DNA from: Streptomyces qinglanensis
GTDB taxonomy: Bacteria; Actinomycetota; Actinomycetes; Streptomycetales; Streptomycetaceae
DNA length: 64,000 bases
Direction of reading: 5' to 3'
Assembly: GCF_900111245.1 (NCBI RefSeq)
Contig: NZ_FOGO01000004.1
Span: forward strand, 374,496-438,495
Under the pieces are notes generated by a model. That model made no database searches. It was given only the letters and a program-made list of their open reading frames with translations, and was not told the origin of the DNA. Positions 26,533 through 36,106 of this stretch are shown here, in pieces. The first letter of the stretch is position 1. Each line of letters starts with the position of its first letter. The position numbers and the translations under genes were made by a program.

Positions 26533-26969
26533 GGCGTGCTCACACCCCCGGACGCGTCGGTCAGCACCGCGCCGTCGTCGGGGCAGTGCTCGGGCGGTTG
26601 GTCGTCCTCGTCGGCGTCAAGGATCACCCAGAACCGCCCGCACCGGGGGCAGACGTGCCGTTCATACCCGACGAAGGGGTCGCCGGCCAGGCGCACGTGC
26701 CGATCGATGGCGGGATCGGGATCCGCCAGTTCGTTGAGGCGCTCTCGTGTACGGTGCCGAGCCGCGAGCAGCACCAGGATCTCGTCGAGTGTCTCGTCCC
26801 GAGCCGCAGTGGCGTCCGACCTCAGCCGGGTGAGCAACGCTCCGAACTCCGCCCGTACGTCCGGCTCGCCGGGCAGCAGTTCGGGGAGTTCCTCGGCGAG
26901 ACGCTCGATGGCGTGGACCAGACGAGCCTCCTCGGCCGCAGTACCGTTGTCGAAGTCGTCGAAGGACAC
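26529..26969 (-). CDS. Zinc-ribbon helical protein of the CHAT module
   Basis: 146 residues, acidic and helical for 100 residues (AIERLAEELPELLPGEPDVRAEFGALLTRL), then a C-terminal treble-clef or ribbon: YERHVCPRCGRFWVILDADEDDQPPEHCPDDGAVL. CPRC and HCPDD give Cys-x2-Cys and one later Cys with His, a plausible zinc site. The GTG start at 26969 has only a weak ribosome site and lies 40 bp from the divergent CHAT gene start. No family name can be given. The position between membrane protein and protease-like gene suggests an adaptor. Confidence 0.7.
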   Translation of the reverse strand: MSFDDFDNGTAAEEARLVHAIERLAEELPELLPGEPDVRAEFGALLTRLRSDATAARDETLDEILVLLAARHRTRERLNELADPDPAIDRHVRLAGDPFVGYERHVCPRCGRFWVILDADEDDQPPEHCPDDGAVLTDASGGVSTP

Positions 26970-27009
26970 GGTTCATTCTGGCCTGCGAGGCAGCGGAGAC
27001 AAAGCAAAC

Positions 27010-30000
27010 ATGTCAAGTCGGAGAAGAAAGACGGCTCGCAGGGCTCGCTCGACCGGCGACTCCATGAACCGCGATGAGGCGGCCGCTCTCCTGTATGCCC
27101 TGACCAGGGCCTACTCGGCAACCTTCCTGAGGCACGGCAGCGTTTCCCGTATGAGCGCGTGGTTCCGGGCGCACCCCCGGGCACTGACTCCCGCCTTCGA
27201 GGCGTTCCTGAGGTCGCTCCTCGACACGCGCGGTGGAGGCAAGCAAGAGGACACAAAGTCATATCCTGCCAGATTCGCACTCCGCGTGATCCACGTCTGC
27301 AGAGAGGTCGGCGACAAGAAGGGACTCGCCCGGCTCGCCAACGCGTCGGCACGCACAGCCGAGTTCGAAACGCTGATCTTCCGGATACAGGAACGTCTCC
27401 AGTCCCCTGATTCCCTGCACGAGGCAGTTCCGCTGTGTGAACGACTTCTCGATCACCCCTTCCGGCTGGCTGTGGAACCCAGAGGGCACACGATCCTGCT
27501 CACCGAGATGAGCTTGGCGCTGCGCAAGGTTCAGTTACTCGCGAGCCGATCCGCCCCGGGTTTGCCGGACCTTCGCATCCGGGTCGCGCTGGCGGCCCTG
27601 GATCCTCCCCCACAGGACAGGGGTCAGCACGCCGCGCTGCTCGGCCTTCTCGGGCATGCCTACTCCGACCGCGGCGAGCACACCGGTGACGCTGACGACC
27701 TGCGGAGGGCGCTGAAGCTCTGTGAGGAGGCGTGCGGCATCACCCCCGAGGACGATCCCGAGCGGGCGGACCGCGTACACAACCTCGGGGCCGCCTGCCG
27801 GGATCTCCACGTCGTGGCCGAGGAGCGGGGCGCGCTGGACCGGGCCATCGAGCTGTTCGAACAGGCGGTGGCACTGAGAGGTGAACACACCCTCTACGCC
27901 GACAACCTCGCGGTCTCGCTGCGCGACCGGTTTCTCCGGGACGGAGAGCCAGCGGATCTCGACCGGTCCATCGCCGCTTTCGAACGCCTCGTGGCCACTG
28001 CCTCAGAGGCGGATGCCGATCTCCCCCGCGCCCTGGCCAACCATTCCTCTGCCCTGCGCCAACGCTTCGACCTCACATCCACTCAGTCCGATGTCGACCG
28101 GGCCGTCGAGCTCGGCGAGCGCGCGATCGCGCTCGAACCACGTGGGCCGGTTCACGTCCAGTGCCTGATGGATCTCGGCGAGGCGCTGGCCCGCCGCGCG
28201 GCGGCCCGCGGCGACGAGGCCGAATTCCGGCGGTCTCTCAGCCTCTTGGAGCAGGCGTGCGCGGTGGCGGAGCCCGACTCGCGGCTCGGTGAGTTGACGG
28301 TGACCAAACACGCCCTGGTGCAGGCGCTCTGGGGTTTTGAGGAGTCCGGCGACGTCTCCGACCTGGTGCCCGTGCTGCGCACCGCGCTCACCGAGACAGC
28401 AGCGGGCCCGGCGGACCACCGGCGGCTGACGCAGATGCTTCTCATGTCGGAGCCTGCGTACGCACGACACAGCCGGGATCCGGAGGAGATGACGCGTGCC
28501 ATCGCCCGGCTTGAGGCATATGCCCCGGACGGGAACGAGGACTCGCTGAGTCAGGTCGACGTGACGGGTCTGCTGGCGGAGCTCTATGTAAGCCGCGGCG
28601 TGGTGAACTCCTCGCTCGCCGATCTGGACAACGGCATCTTGCTGGGGAGGGCGGCGGCGGCCGAGACCCCGCTTGCCTGCGGATTGACCGAGCGGTTCGC
28701 TCTGACCCTGCAAGCAGACGATTTGGAGGGGGCGCTCGCCACACTCGCATACCCCGCCACTCTGTCCGAAGCCTCCTGGTATCACTGGCAACAGGTGGTC
28801 CAGCGGATCACCGAGGTGGCGAGGCGGCATCCGACACTCGCCGACGGGCGGGACATCGTGAAGGTCGCGCTCGGCCTCGCGAGCCGACTCATGGGGACGC
28901 CGGGACCCGCGGCAGCGGAGTACGCCATTCTCACCAGCGAGCTTCTCGTGCACCGGTACGAGACCAGCGGCGACCAGGACGATCTGCGCCGTGCCACCGG
29001 GATTCTGGAAGCCCAGCTCGCGACCACGCCACGCGAGACGACGATCTACGATCACCTGCTCGTCCTAGCCGGCGGGCGGTGGCGCGAGCAGTACTCGCTC
29101 TCGGCCGATACAGCGGCCTTCAGGCGGGCGACCGAACGACTGGAACACGCCCTGGACAGGTGCGAACCGGGCAGCCCCCACTACCCGAACGCCATGGGGA
29201 ATCTGGGAACCGTGCTGCGGGCTCACTTCGATCTCACCGGCGATCTCGGCTATCTCGACAAGGCCATCACCGCATACGAGCAGGCGATTTCCGGCTGGGA
29301 CAGCGAGGACCATACGCCCTCGTGGGCGGTCGGGGTGGGCAACCTCGCCAACGCGCTGCGCGCCTCCTATGACGCCACGGGCGAAGGGGACCGGCTCGAT
29401 CGAGCGATCAGCCTGCACGAACAGGCAGTGGCGGCGTTGCCGCCCGGCCACCCCTACCTCCCTCAGCGCCTGTTCAACCTGGCCAATGCGCATATGACCC
29501 GGTTCTTCGGCTTGGACGAGCAGCGCGCCGATCTGGACCGCGCGCAGGCACTGCTGAGACACGTACTCGACGACATCCCCGCCGACTCTCCGATGCGCCC
29601 CGACGCCGTCACCACCCTGAGCATCTCGGCAGCTGCGAAGTTCCAGGTCACCGACGAACTGGCAGACCTGGACGAGGCCGTCGAACTTGCCCGGGAGGCG
29701 GTGCGTTCCTCCCGGGGCGGGACGTTGCTGGAGAAACGCACGGCCCTCCACCTCGCCGAGGCACTGAGCAGGCGCCACACTCATCAGGGAGACACGGCAG
29801 CCGGGGCCGAGGCCACGGCCATCTTCCGGAGGCTCTGCACGACGACCGAGATGACCGCCCCCCAGATCAAGCGTGCCGCGAGCGTGGAGTGGGCACGCTG
29901 GGCCGCTGGGCGTGGGGCCTGGGAGGAGGCGGCTGAGGCATCCCGTGCGGCGACCGAAGTGTTGGGCGAGCTCGTGCGTCTTCAGGTGAGCCGCGGGCTG

Positions 30001-31521
30001 CGCAATCGCGTGATCGGGCAGAACCCGGACTTCGGGGCGTTCGCCGCCTATGCCCTCACGCGGTCCGGAGACTGCCAAGCCGCGGTCATGGCGGTGGAGA
30101 CCGCTCGGGCCGTCTCTCTCAGCGAAGCCCTCCAGCTTGGCTCCACGGACGTCAGATGGTTGAGCGAGCATGGTCGGCACGGTCTGGCCGAACGCTTCGA
30201 GGCCGCGGCGGCTCGCTGGCTGGCCACCACCGGCGACGGGCTGGAGCGAGATCTGCTCGGCGGCACCCGCGTCGCTGACTTCGCCGATCACGACGCTGCT
30301 GTCAGGGCCGCCCGCGCGGACCTCGAGGACCTTGTCGATGAGATCAGGTCCACCACCGGGCGGGCCGAGTTCCTCAGCCCGCCGACCTTCGCCGACATCG
30401 CGGCCGGTGTGCCCGACCGGCTGGTGTATCTCGTCACGACCGAATACGGCGGGGCGGCTCTCATCGTCGACGAGGGCGATGTCCGGTCGCTGGACCTGCC
30501 CACGCTGACGAGGAAGCAGGTCATACGCTGGCTGAGGGCGCTGGTACAGGACGGAACGCTCAACTGGTGGGCCCGGCTTGAGAACGTCGCGCGAGAGCTG
30601 TGGGACGCGGTCCTCGGCCCTCTCGCGGAGGCATTGGGCCAGGGACCCGTGACGCTCATCCGGAGCGGCTATCTCGAACTGCTGCCGATGAACGCCGCAT
30701 GGACCCCCGCGCCGGACAGGCCAGGGGGACGCCGCTACGTGGTCGACGAGCTGCCGATCCGCACCGTCCCGAACGCCCGAGTCCTCGCCACCGCCGTCGC
30801 CCGCGCCGGGCGCGCCGGGCAGACCAGTGTGCTCGCCGTCCAGGATCCTCAGCCGGTGTCGGCCGCGCCACTGAAGCAAGCGGCCGTCGAAGTAGCCGGA
30901 GTTCGCTCCCACTTTTTGAGCAGTGTCGTCCTGGCCGGGGAACAGGCGGTTCCGGACGCAGTTCTTCCCCTCCTCAAGGACCACGACGTGGTCCATTTCG
31001 CCTGCCATGGCAGCGCAGACCTGTTCGACCCGCTCAACAGTTCGCTGACCCTTGCCGGAGACGCACCTCTGGAGCTCAGGGACATCCTCAGGGTTCGGCT
31101 CGGCGAGGAGAACCCCGTCCGCCTGGTCGTCCTCTCAGCGTGCGAGACGGGCGTGATCGGTCTGGACGTCCCCAACGAAGTCGTCAGCCTGGCGAGCAGC
31201 CTGCTCGAGGCCGGAGTGGCGGGCGTGATCGCCTCCCAATGGCGAGTACCCGACCTGTCAACCTCTCTCCTCATGTTGCGCTTCTACGCCGAATGGAAGA
31301 CCAACGGCCACGCACCGGCCTCGGCACTCCACGCGGCCCAGCGCTGGCTCCGTGACACCACCAACAAGGAGAAGGCCGACTGCTTCGTGCCAGGCGCGCC
31401 CAACGGTCTGCCGCCCGCGACGGCGCGCGACCTGCGGCGTACCCTCATCCGGCTCGAGCCCGGCCGCAAGGGCTTCGCCCATCCCGTGCACTGGGCCGGT
31501 TTCGTCTTCGTGGGGGAATGA
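27010..31521 (+). CDS. TPR-repeat protein with C-terminal CHAT (caspase-like) protease domain
   Basis: 1,503 residues from ATG 27010 (GGAG 11 bases upstream); ATG 27064 is an alternative that loses 18 residues. From about residue 150 to 1050 it is built of helical TPR units with the recurring pattern ADLDRAIxLxEQAV (for example DRAIELFEQAVAL, DKAITAYEQAIS, DRAISLHEQAVAAL). The last 350 residues are a CHAT domain with catalytic His1333 in DVVHFACHGSAD and Cys1378 in VVLSACETG, ending WAGFVFVGE. CHAT proteases are activated by TPR sensors in bacterial conflict systems. The divergent zinc-ribbon and membrane proteins are likely partners. Proteolysis of a target is inferred. Confidence 0.9.
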   Translation: MSSRRRKTARRARSTGDSMNRDEAAALLYALTRAYSATFLRHGSVSRMSAWFRAHPRALTPAFEAFLRSLLDTRGGGKQEDTKSYPARFALRVIHVCREVGDKKGLARLANASARTAEFETLIFRIQERLQSPDSLHEAVPLCERLLDHPFRLAVEPRGHTILLTEMSLALRKVQLLASRSAPGLPDLRIRVALAALDPPPQDRGQHAALLGLLGHAYSDRGEHTGDADDLRRALKLCEEACGITPEDDPERADRVHNLGAACRDLHVVAEERGALDRAIELFEQAVALRGEHTLYADNLAVSLRDRFLRDGEPADLDRSIAAFERLVATASEADADLPRALANHSSALRQRFDLTSTQSDVDRAVELGERAIALEPRGPVHVQCLMDLGEALARRAAARGDEAEFRRSLSLLEQACAVAEPDSRLGELTVTKHALVQALWGFEESGDVSDLVPVLRTALTETAAGPADHRRLTQMLLMSEPAYARHSRDPEEMTRAIARLEAYAPDGNEDSLSQVDVTGLLAELYVSRGVVNSSLADLDNGILLGRAAAAETPLACGLTERFALTLQADDLEGALATLAYPATLSEASWYHWQQVVQRITEVARRHPTLADGRDIVKVALGLASRLMGTPGPAAAEYAILTSELLVHRYETSGDQDDLRRATGILEAQLATTPRETTIYDHLLVLAGGRWREQYSLSADTAAFRRATERLEHALDRCEPGSPHYPNAMGNLGTVLRAHFDLTGDLGYLDKAITAYEQAISGWDSEDHTPSWAVGVGNLANALRASYDATGEGDRLDRAISLHEQAVAALPPGHPYLPQRLFNLANAHMTRFFGLDEQRADLDRAQALLRHVLDDIPADSPMRPDAVTTLSISAAAKFQVTDELADLDEAVELAREAVRSSRGGTLLEKRTALHLAEALSRRHTHQGDTAAGAEATAIFRRLCTTTEMTAPQIKRAASVEWARWAAGRGAWEEAAEASRAATEVLGELVRLQVSRGLRNRVIGQNPDFGAFAAYALTRSGDCQAAVMAVETARAVSLSEALQLGSTDVRWLSEHGRHGLAERFEAAAARWLATTGDGLERDLLGGTRVADFADHDAAVRAARADLEDLVDEIRSTTGRAEFLSPPTFADIAAGVPDRLVYLVTTEYGGAALIVDEGDVRSLDLPTLTRKQVIRWLRALVQDGTLNWWARLENVARELWDAVLGPLAEALGQGPVTLIRSGYLELLPMNAAWTPAPDRPGGRRYVVDELPIRTVPNARVLATAVARAGRAGQTSVLAVQDPQPVSAAPLKQAAVEVAGVRSHFLSSVVLAGEQAVPDAVLPLLKDHDVVHFACHGSADLFDPLNSSLTLAGDAPLELRDILRVRLGEENPVRLVVLSACETGVIGLDVPNEVVSLASSLLEAGVAGVIASQWRVPDLSTSLLMLRFYAEWKTNGHAPASALHAAQRWLRDTTNKEKADCFVPGAPNGLPPATARDLRRTLIRLEPGRKGFAHPVHWAGFVFVGE

Positions 31522-31675
31522 GCTGCAACAGGGCGTTTCGACGACTCCGGAGTCCTCGTCGCTGCCCGGACATGCTCCGGCGGGCTGTGTCACGTTCCGG
31601 GGACCTCCTTGGTCATCGCTGGTGAACGGGCCTTACGGCCGGACCATGGAACGGCGGAGAAGGAGATGAGTACTG

Positions 31676-32233
31676 GTGGCGCGGATCTCGCTGGAGCCCA
31701 AGCGGACTCTGACCCTGCGGGTGGTGGACTGGTATGCGCGGCGGAAGTACGGCAAGGCCATGGAGCCGGCCAGTGCGATGGGGTATCACCCGAAGCTGTT
31801 GCGTACCGGCATGCGGTTCGAGCTGGGGGTGATGCGGTGGCGCGAGCTGGACGAGGGGCTGAAGCATCTGGCGGTGATGGCGTCGGCCGTGAAGATCGGC
31901 TGCACCTGGTGCACGGACTTCGGATATTGGGAGGCGTCCCGGCTGGGTCTACCGCTGGAGAAGATCAGCAAGGTGCCGGTGTGGAGGGAGCACCGGCAGA
32001 TGTTCACGGAGGTGGAGTGCTGGGTGCTGGAGTACGCCGAGGTGATGACCGAGACGCCGCCGGAGGTCACGGATGAGCTGGTGCAGGCGTTGGTGGAGAA
32101 CCTGGGTGAGCCCGCGCTGGTGGAGTTGACGATGATGGTGGCGGTGGAGAATCAGCGGTCGCGCTTCTACTCCGCCCTGGGGCTGGTCAGTCAGGGGTTC
32201 TCCGAGTCGTGTGCCGTGCCGACGGCGGAGTGA
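31676..32233 (+). CDS. Carboxymuconolactone decarboxylase family protein, partner of the ECF41 sigma factor
   Basis: 185 residues, GTG start after AAGGAG. It is an AhpD-like helical protein; the redox CxxC is in VKIGCTWCTDFGYWEAS (about residues 80-84), followed by the family phrase LVELTMMVAVENQRSRFYSALGL. Proteins of this type (carboxymuconolactone decarboxylase/oxidoreductase) are the standard genomic neighbours of ECF41 sigma factors, exactly as here, 28 bp upstream. The true substrate of these partners is not established; a redox signal that modulates the sigma factor or a target of it is likely. Confidence 0.9.
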   Translation: MARISLEPKRTLTLRVVDWYARRKYGKAMEPASAMGYHPKLLRTGMRFELGVMRWRELDEGLKHLAVMASAVKIGCTWCTDFGYWEASRLGLPLEKISKVPVWREHRQMFTEVECWVLEYAEVMTETPPEVTDELVQALVENLGEPALVELTMMVAVENQRSRFYSALGLVSQGFSESCAVPTAE

Positions 32234-32261
32234 GTGGGGGGAGTGCGGGAGGAGTGGGGGA

Positions 32262-33149
32262 GTGGGCGTGGATGTGACGGCGATCTTCGAGGAGCAGCGC
32301 GGGCGCTTGTTCGGTATCGCCTATCGGATGCTGGGTACGGTCGCCGATGCTGAGGATGTGGTGCAGGACGCCTGGGTTCGCTGGAGCCAGGTCACAGCGG
32401 TGGTCGAGATGCCGGGCGCCTATCTGGCCCGTACCGTGACCAATCTCGCCCTGAACAGGCTCGGGTCGGCGGCTGTGCAACGGGAGTGGTATGTCGGGCC
32501 GTGGCTTCCGGAACCGTTGGTGACGGCGCCGGACGTGGCGGATGAGGTGGTGGAGGGCGAGGCGCTGGCGGAGTCGGTGTCTTTGGCCATGCTGGTGGTA
32601 CTGGAGACCCTGAGTCCGCTGGAGCGAGCGGTCTTCGTACTGCGGGAGGTGTTCGGCTATCCGCACGCCGAGATCGCTCTGGCCCTGGACCGCTCGGAGT
32701 CTGCCGTACGACAGCTGGCGCGTCGCGCCAAGTCGCATGTGCAGGCTCGGCGGCCACGCTTCGGCACGACACCGGAGGAGCAGCACAGGGTCACCGAGGA
32801 GTTTCTGGCTGCCTGTGTGGGTGGGGAGCTGGGTGTGGTGATGGAGCTGCTGGCGCCGGATGTGACGGTGTGGTCGGACGGCGGCGGCAGGAACTCGGCA
32901 GCCCTGCGGCCGGTGCGGGGCGCTGAGAACGTGGCACGGTTCCTCCTGGGCGTCACCCGCAAGCTCGGTTCACAGTTCATGGTCCACCCGGCGACGGTCA
33001 ACGGGCGGCCGGGTGCGGTGGTGACGTTCCATGGGCTGGTGAACACGGTGTCCTCGCTGGAAGTGGCCGATGGCAGGATCCGTGAGGTGTATATCCTTCG
33101 TAACCCTGACAAATTGCAGCATGTGCGGGTGCCGGGGCGGCCGGGGTGA
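32262..33149 (+). CDS. ECF41-type RNA polymerase sigma factor (SigJ-like)
   Basis: 295 residues from GTG at 32262 (GGAG seven bases upstream). Sigma region 2 reads FEEQRGRLFGIAYRMLGTVADAEDVVQDAWVRW, and region 4 ETLSPLERAVFVLREVFGYPHAEIALALDRSESAVRQLARRA. The three ECF41 hallmarks are all present: WLPEP in the region 2-4 linker, DGGGR in the SnoaL-like C-terminal extension, and NPDKL near the end. That extension, not a separate anti-sigma protein, controls activity in this group. It probably transcribes its own operon with the decarboxylase-family gene. Confidence 0.95.
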   Translation: MGVDVTAIFEEQRGRLFGIAYRMLGTVADAEDVVQDAWVRWSQVTAVVEMPGAYLARTVTNLALNRLGSAAVQREWYVGPWLPEPLVTAPDVADEVVEGEALAESVSLAMLVVLETLSPLERAVFVLREVFGYPHAEIALALDRSESAVRQLARRAKSHVQARRPRFGTTPEEQHRVTEEFLAACVGGELGVVMELLAPDVTVWSDGGGRNSAALRPVRGAENVARFLLGVTRKLGSQFMVHPATVNGRPGAVVTFHGLVNTVSSLEVADGRIREVYILRNPDKLQHVRVPGRPG

Positions 33150-33435
33150 CGGTGCCGCCGTCTTCTGGTCACACCATGCCCCGGGCTGCTCGACATCAGA
33201 CGGGGGCAGTGTCCAGACCGCGCGGGCACAGGGGCGGGAGGACCGTGTCCTGGCTGGCCGGGTGCCGACGCCTGCACCGCCGCTGCGAGCGCACGTCCGA
33301 GCCGTTCCCTGCCTTCGTCGGGCATTGCCGGGGGCCCGTTTCGGCTACCGCCGACTCACCGACTGAAGCGAGGTCTAAGCTGCCACGGAGCCGATCGGAA
33401 GCGGCAGCGACGGCGTGAGCCGGACGGGAGCAGCA

Positions 33436-35367
33436 GTGACTGGTGTGGTGGGGATCGACCTGGGGACGGCCCGTTCGACGGTCTGCGTGCTGATGGACGG
33501 CAAGCCCGTCCTCGCGACGAACGCCCAGGGAGACCACAGCACTCCCTCGGTCGTCGCGTTCACGCCGGACGGCGGCGTGCTGACCGGCGAGGCCGCGCGC
33601 CGGCAGGCGGCGGTCGACCCGCACCGCACCGTGCACTCCGTCAGGCGTCACCTGGGTACGGACTGGCACGTGGAGATCGACGGGCGGTCCCACACCGCCC
33701 CGCAGATCGCCTCGTTGCTGCTGAGGGCCCTGAAGCGGGACGCGGAGGCGCTCACCGGGAACCCGGTGACGGAGGCGGTGTTCACCGTCCCCGTCGGCTT
33801 CGGGTACGCGCAGCGGCAGGCCCTGCACGAGGCGGCCGGACTCGCGGGGCTCGAGGTGCTGCGCCTGGCGCATGAGAGCGCCTGCGTGGGTCTGGCTCAC
33901 GGGGCAGAGCACGCGGTCGACGGCGAGAACAGGCAGTTCGTGATCGTCCGGCTCGGTGCGGGCAGCTTCGACATCTGCGGGCTCGGCGTGGACGACGGTT
34001 CGGGCGGGGTGCTGTGCGCCGACGTCACCGCCTTCCGCGGTGATGCCCGACTCGGCGGCAACGACTGGGACCGGGCGGTGGCCGACCATCTGGCCGGACT
34101 GTGCCAGGATCGGTACGGGGTGAACGTGTCCCGGGATCCGGCAGCCCGGCAACGGCTGTGGGAAGCAGCCGAGACGGCCAGGACGGAGCTGTCCTCGTCG
34201 TCCTCCACGACGGTCGACCTGCCGTACCTCGTCTCCGGCCCCGGCGGCCCTGTTCACCTCCAGGAATCCGTGACCCGGGCCGAGTTCGACGAACTCACCG
34301 CTCCCCTGCGCGAGCGCTGCGCACACCTCGTCCGGAGTGTGACCGATGATCTGGACGGTCTGTTGCCCGACGTCGTCCCGATCCTGCTGGCGGGCGGCGC
34401 GGTGCGGACGCCGGGCATCGTGGACACCGTCCGCGGCATGCTCCCCGGCAAGACGGTCCGCATCCTGCAGGGACCTCAGGCGGCGACCGGCGCGGCGCTG
34501 CAGGCCGCCGTCATCACCCACGCACGCCGGGACCTGCTGCTCCTCGACGGGGCTCCGAAGACGCTCGGAATCGGGACCAGGGGCGGCGCGTCGACCACGA
34601 TGATCAAGCAGGGCACCGTGCGGCCGACGCACAGATCCGAGTTCTTCATACCCGCCGAACCGCTTCCCCGGGACGGCTCGCGGCCCGTGGCGTTCGACGT
34701 CTACGAAACGGACGAGGGCCACGAGCCCCGCGCGGTCGGCCAGGACCGCCCGCCGTACCGTCAGCGCCTGGGAACGGTGGAGTTGACCGGCCTGCGGCCC
34801 ACCGCGTCGGGCACCCCGCAGATCGAGATCACCGTCACCATGGACGCGGACGGGGAGGCTGCGGTGACCGCAACCGCCCTGGCCACCGGACTGCAGTGGC
34901 GGCTGTCCCCGGGGCGCACCTCCGAGCCCGCCCCGTCGTCCATCGCACTGACTCCGGAGCCGTCCGCGCCGGACCCCGCGCCCCACGGCACGGACAGCCG
35001 GCCCGCAGCGGCACACCGGCCGGGCGCCACCGCACCACGGAAGACCGAACTGCGAGCGGGCCTGCCCGGGTTCACCGAGCAGCAGGCACTCCGGCTCCTG
35101 CAGTCGAATGATGCCTGTGTCCGTCCCCAGGACATGCCGGTCGGCCTGAGCTCCCTGAGCTGTTTGATCCCCCTCGCCTTCATCGCCGGGTATCTGATGG
35201 CCGGAACCGGCGTGATGGCCCTGGCGTACCCGTCGAGGAACGTGGCCAGCCCCATTCTGCTGCTCCCCGGGCTCCTCCTGCTCGCAGGCGCCTACTGGGC
35301 CAAGTCGGCGCTCAGCCGGAAGACCGTCGCCCATCTTGCCCGCGCACCCCGCCGGGAGGAGCCCTGA
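33436..35367 (+). CDS. Divergent membrane-anchored Hsp70-family protein
   Basis: 643 residues from GTG 33436 (GGGAG five bases upstream; GTG 33415 is an alternative). The N-terminal ATPase resembles DnaK: GVVGIDLGTARSTVCVL, GDHSTPSVVAFT, TEAVFTVPVGFGYAQRQAL, RLGGNDWDRAVADHL and ILLAGGAVRTPGIVDTVR. The phosphate-2 motif is altered to VRLGAGSFDICGL in place of DLGGGTFDVS. A substrate-domain-like beta region follows (TLGIGTRGGASTTMIKQG). After a Pro/Ala linker two membrane helices end the protein (SCLIPLAFIAGYLMAGTGVMALA and ILLLPGLLLLAGAYWA). Canonical chaperones have a soluble lid there. Neighbours give no functional clue. Confidence 0.85.
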   Translation: MTGVVGIDLGTARSTVCVLMDGKPVLATNAQGDHSTPSVVAFTPDGGVLTGEAARRQAAVDPHRTVHSVRRHLGTDWHVEIDGRSHTAPQIASLLLRALKRDAEALTGNPVTEAVFTVPVGFGYAQRQALHEAAGLAGLEVLRLAHESACVGLAHGAEHAVDGENRQFVIVRLGAGSFDICGLGVDDGSGGVLCADVTAFRGDARLGGNDWDRAVADHLAGLCQDRYGVNVSRDPAARQRLWEAAETARTELSSSSSTTVDLPYLVSGPGGPVHLQESVTRAEFDELTAPLRERCAHLVRSVTDDLDGLLPDVVPILLAGGAVRTPGIVDTVRGMLPGKTVRILQGPQAATGAALQAAVITHARRDLLLLDGAPKTLGIGTRGGASTTMIKQGTVRPTHRSEFFIPAEPLPRDGSRPVAFDVYETDEGHEPRAVGQDRPPYRQRLGTVELTGLRPTASGTPQIEITVTMDADGEAAVTATALATGLQWRLSPGRTSEPAPSSIALTPEPSAPDPAPHGTDSRPAAAHRPGATAPRKTELRAGLPGFTEQQALRLLQSNDACVRPQDMPVGLSSLSCLIPLAFIAGYLMAGTGVMALAYPSRNVASPILLLPGLLLLAGAYWAKSALSRKTVAHLARAPRREEP

Positions 35368-35454
35368 CCATGCCGGAGGGCTCGGCTCCGGCCAAGGCGG
35401 CCGCCACGGGGCCTTGACGACAGCCCCGGCACACCGGCGATGCGGCGGGGCCCG

Positions 35455-36048
35455 TCAGTCCGCGGTCGGCAGCGCGTTGTCCAGGAGGATCTCCGCCGCC
35501 ATCCGGGCGTGCCGGCCGTAGTCCGCCTCGCCCAGCACCATGGCGCGGCTGGCGGCGCCGTCCGCGAGGGTCACGAGCTGCTCGGCGAGGGCGGTGGGCC
35601 GGCGGCAGCCCAGTTCCGCTACCAGGTCGGCCACCAGTCTCACCATCAGGAGTTTCCGTTCGCGCGCGTAGGAGTGGACCGCGTTGTGCGGGTCGGGGAA
35701 CTCCACGGCAGCGTCGATGAAGGGGCAGCCGCGCACTGGATCCGTGCCTGCCGGGGGCGGATCGAACAGCGCGAGGATTCTCTCCTTGGCGGGAACCTCC
35801 TCGCGTACCAGCGCGCCCTCCAGGGTGCGTCCCGTCGAGGCGAGGTCCTTGAGGTGGGCGAGGACAAGCTCGTCCTTGGTCCGGAAGTGTGCGTAGAGGG
35901 TGCGCTTGGACACCGGCGCCCGCTCCGCGATCTGCTCCATGCCGGTCGCGTTGATCCCCTGGGCCGCGAACAGTCCGGCCGCGGCGGCCAGGATGCGCTC
36001 CCGCCCTCCGCGGCCCTGCCGTCCAGAGGCCGTCGTCACCGTGGTCAT
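35455..36048 (-). CDS. TetR-family transcriptional repressor
   Basis: 197 residues. The N-terminal helix-turn-helix is standard: RERILAAAAGLFAAQGINATGMEQIAERAPVSKRTLYAHFRTKDELVLAHL. The C-terminal ligand domain includes RGCPFIDAAVEFPDPHNAVHSYARERK, as in repressors of the TetR_C_33 type. It is divergent from the nitroreductase gene, and the 102-bp gap holds two palindromes of equal geometry, so autoregulation plus control of the nitroreductase is likely. The inducer is unknown. Confidence 0.9.
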   Translation of the reverse strand: MTTVTTASGRQGRGGRERILAAAAGLFAAQGINATGMEQIAERAPVSKRTLYAHFRTKDELVLAHLKDLASTGRTLEGALVREEVPAKERILALFDPPPAGTDPVRGCPFIDAAVEFPDPHNAVHSYARERKLLMVRLVADLVAELGCRRPTALAEQLVTLADGAASRAMVLGEADYGRHARMAAEILLDNALPTAD

Positions 36049-36053
36049 GACGT

Positions 36054-36075
36054 AAGTATACGCTCTCGTTTACTT
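36054..36075. promoter_or_regulatory. TetR operator candidate 1
   Basis: Arms AAGTATAC and GTTTACTT (7 of 8 complementary) flank the six bases GCTCTC. The site starts 6 bp upstream of the tetR start codon and matches the arm sequence and spacing of the site at 36107-36128. Confidence 0.6.
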
Positions 36076-36106
36076 CAGAGGGGGTGGCCGGTTACGGTGC
36101 TCTTCC

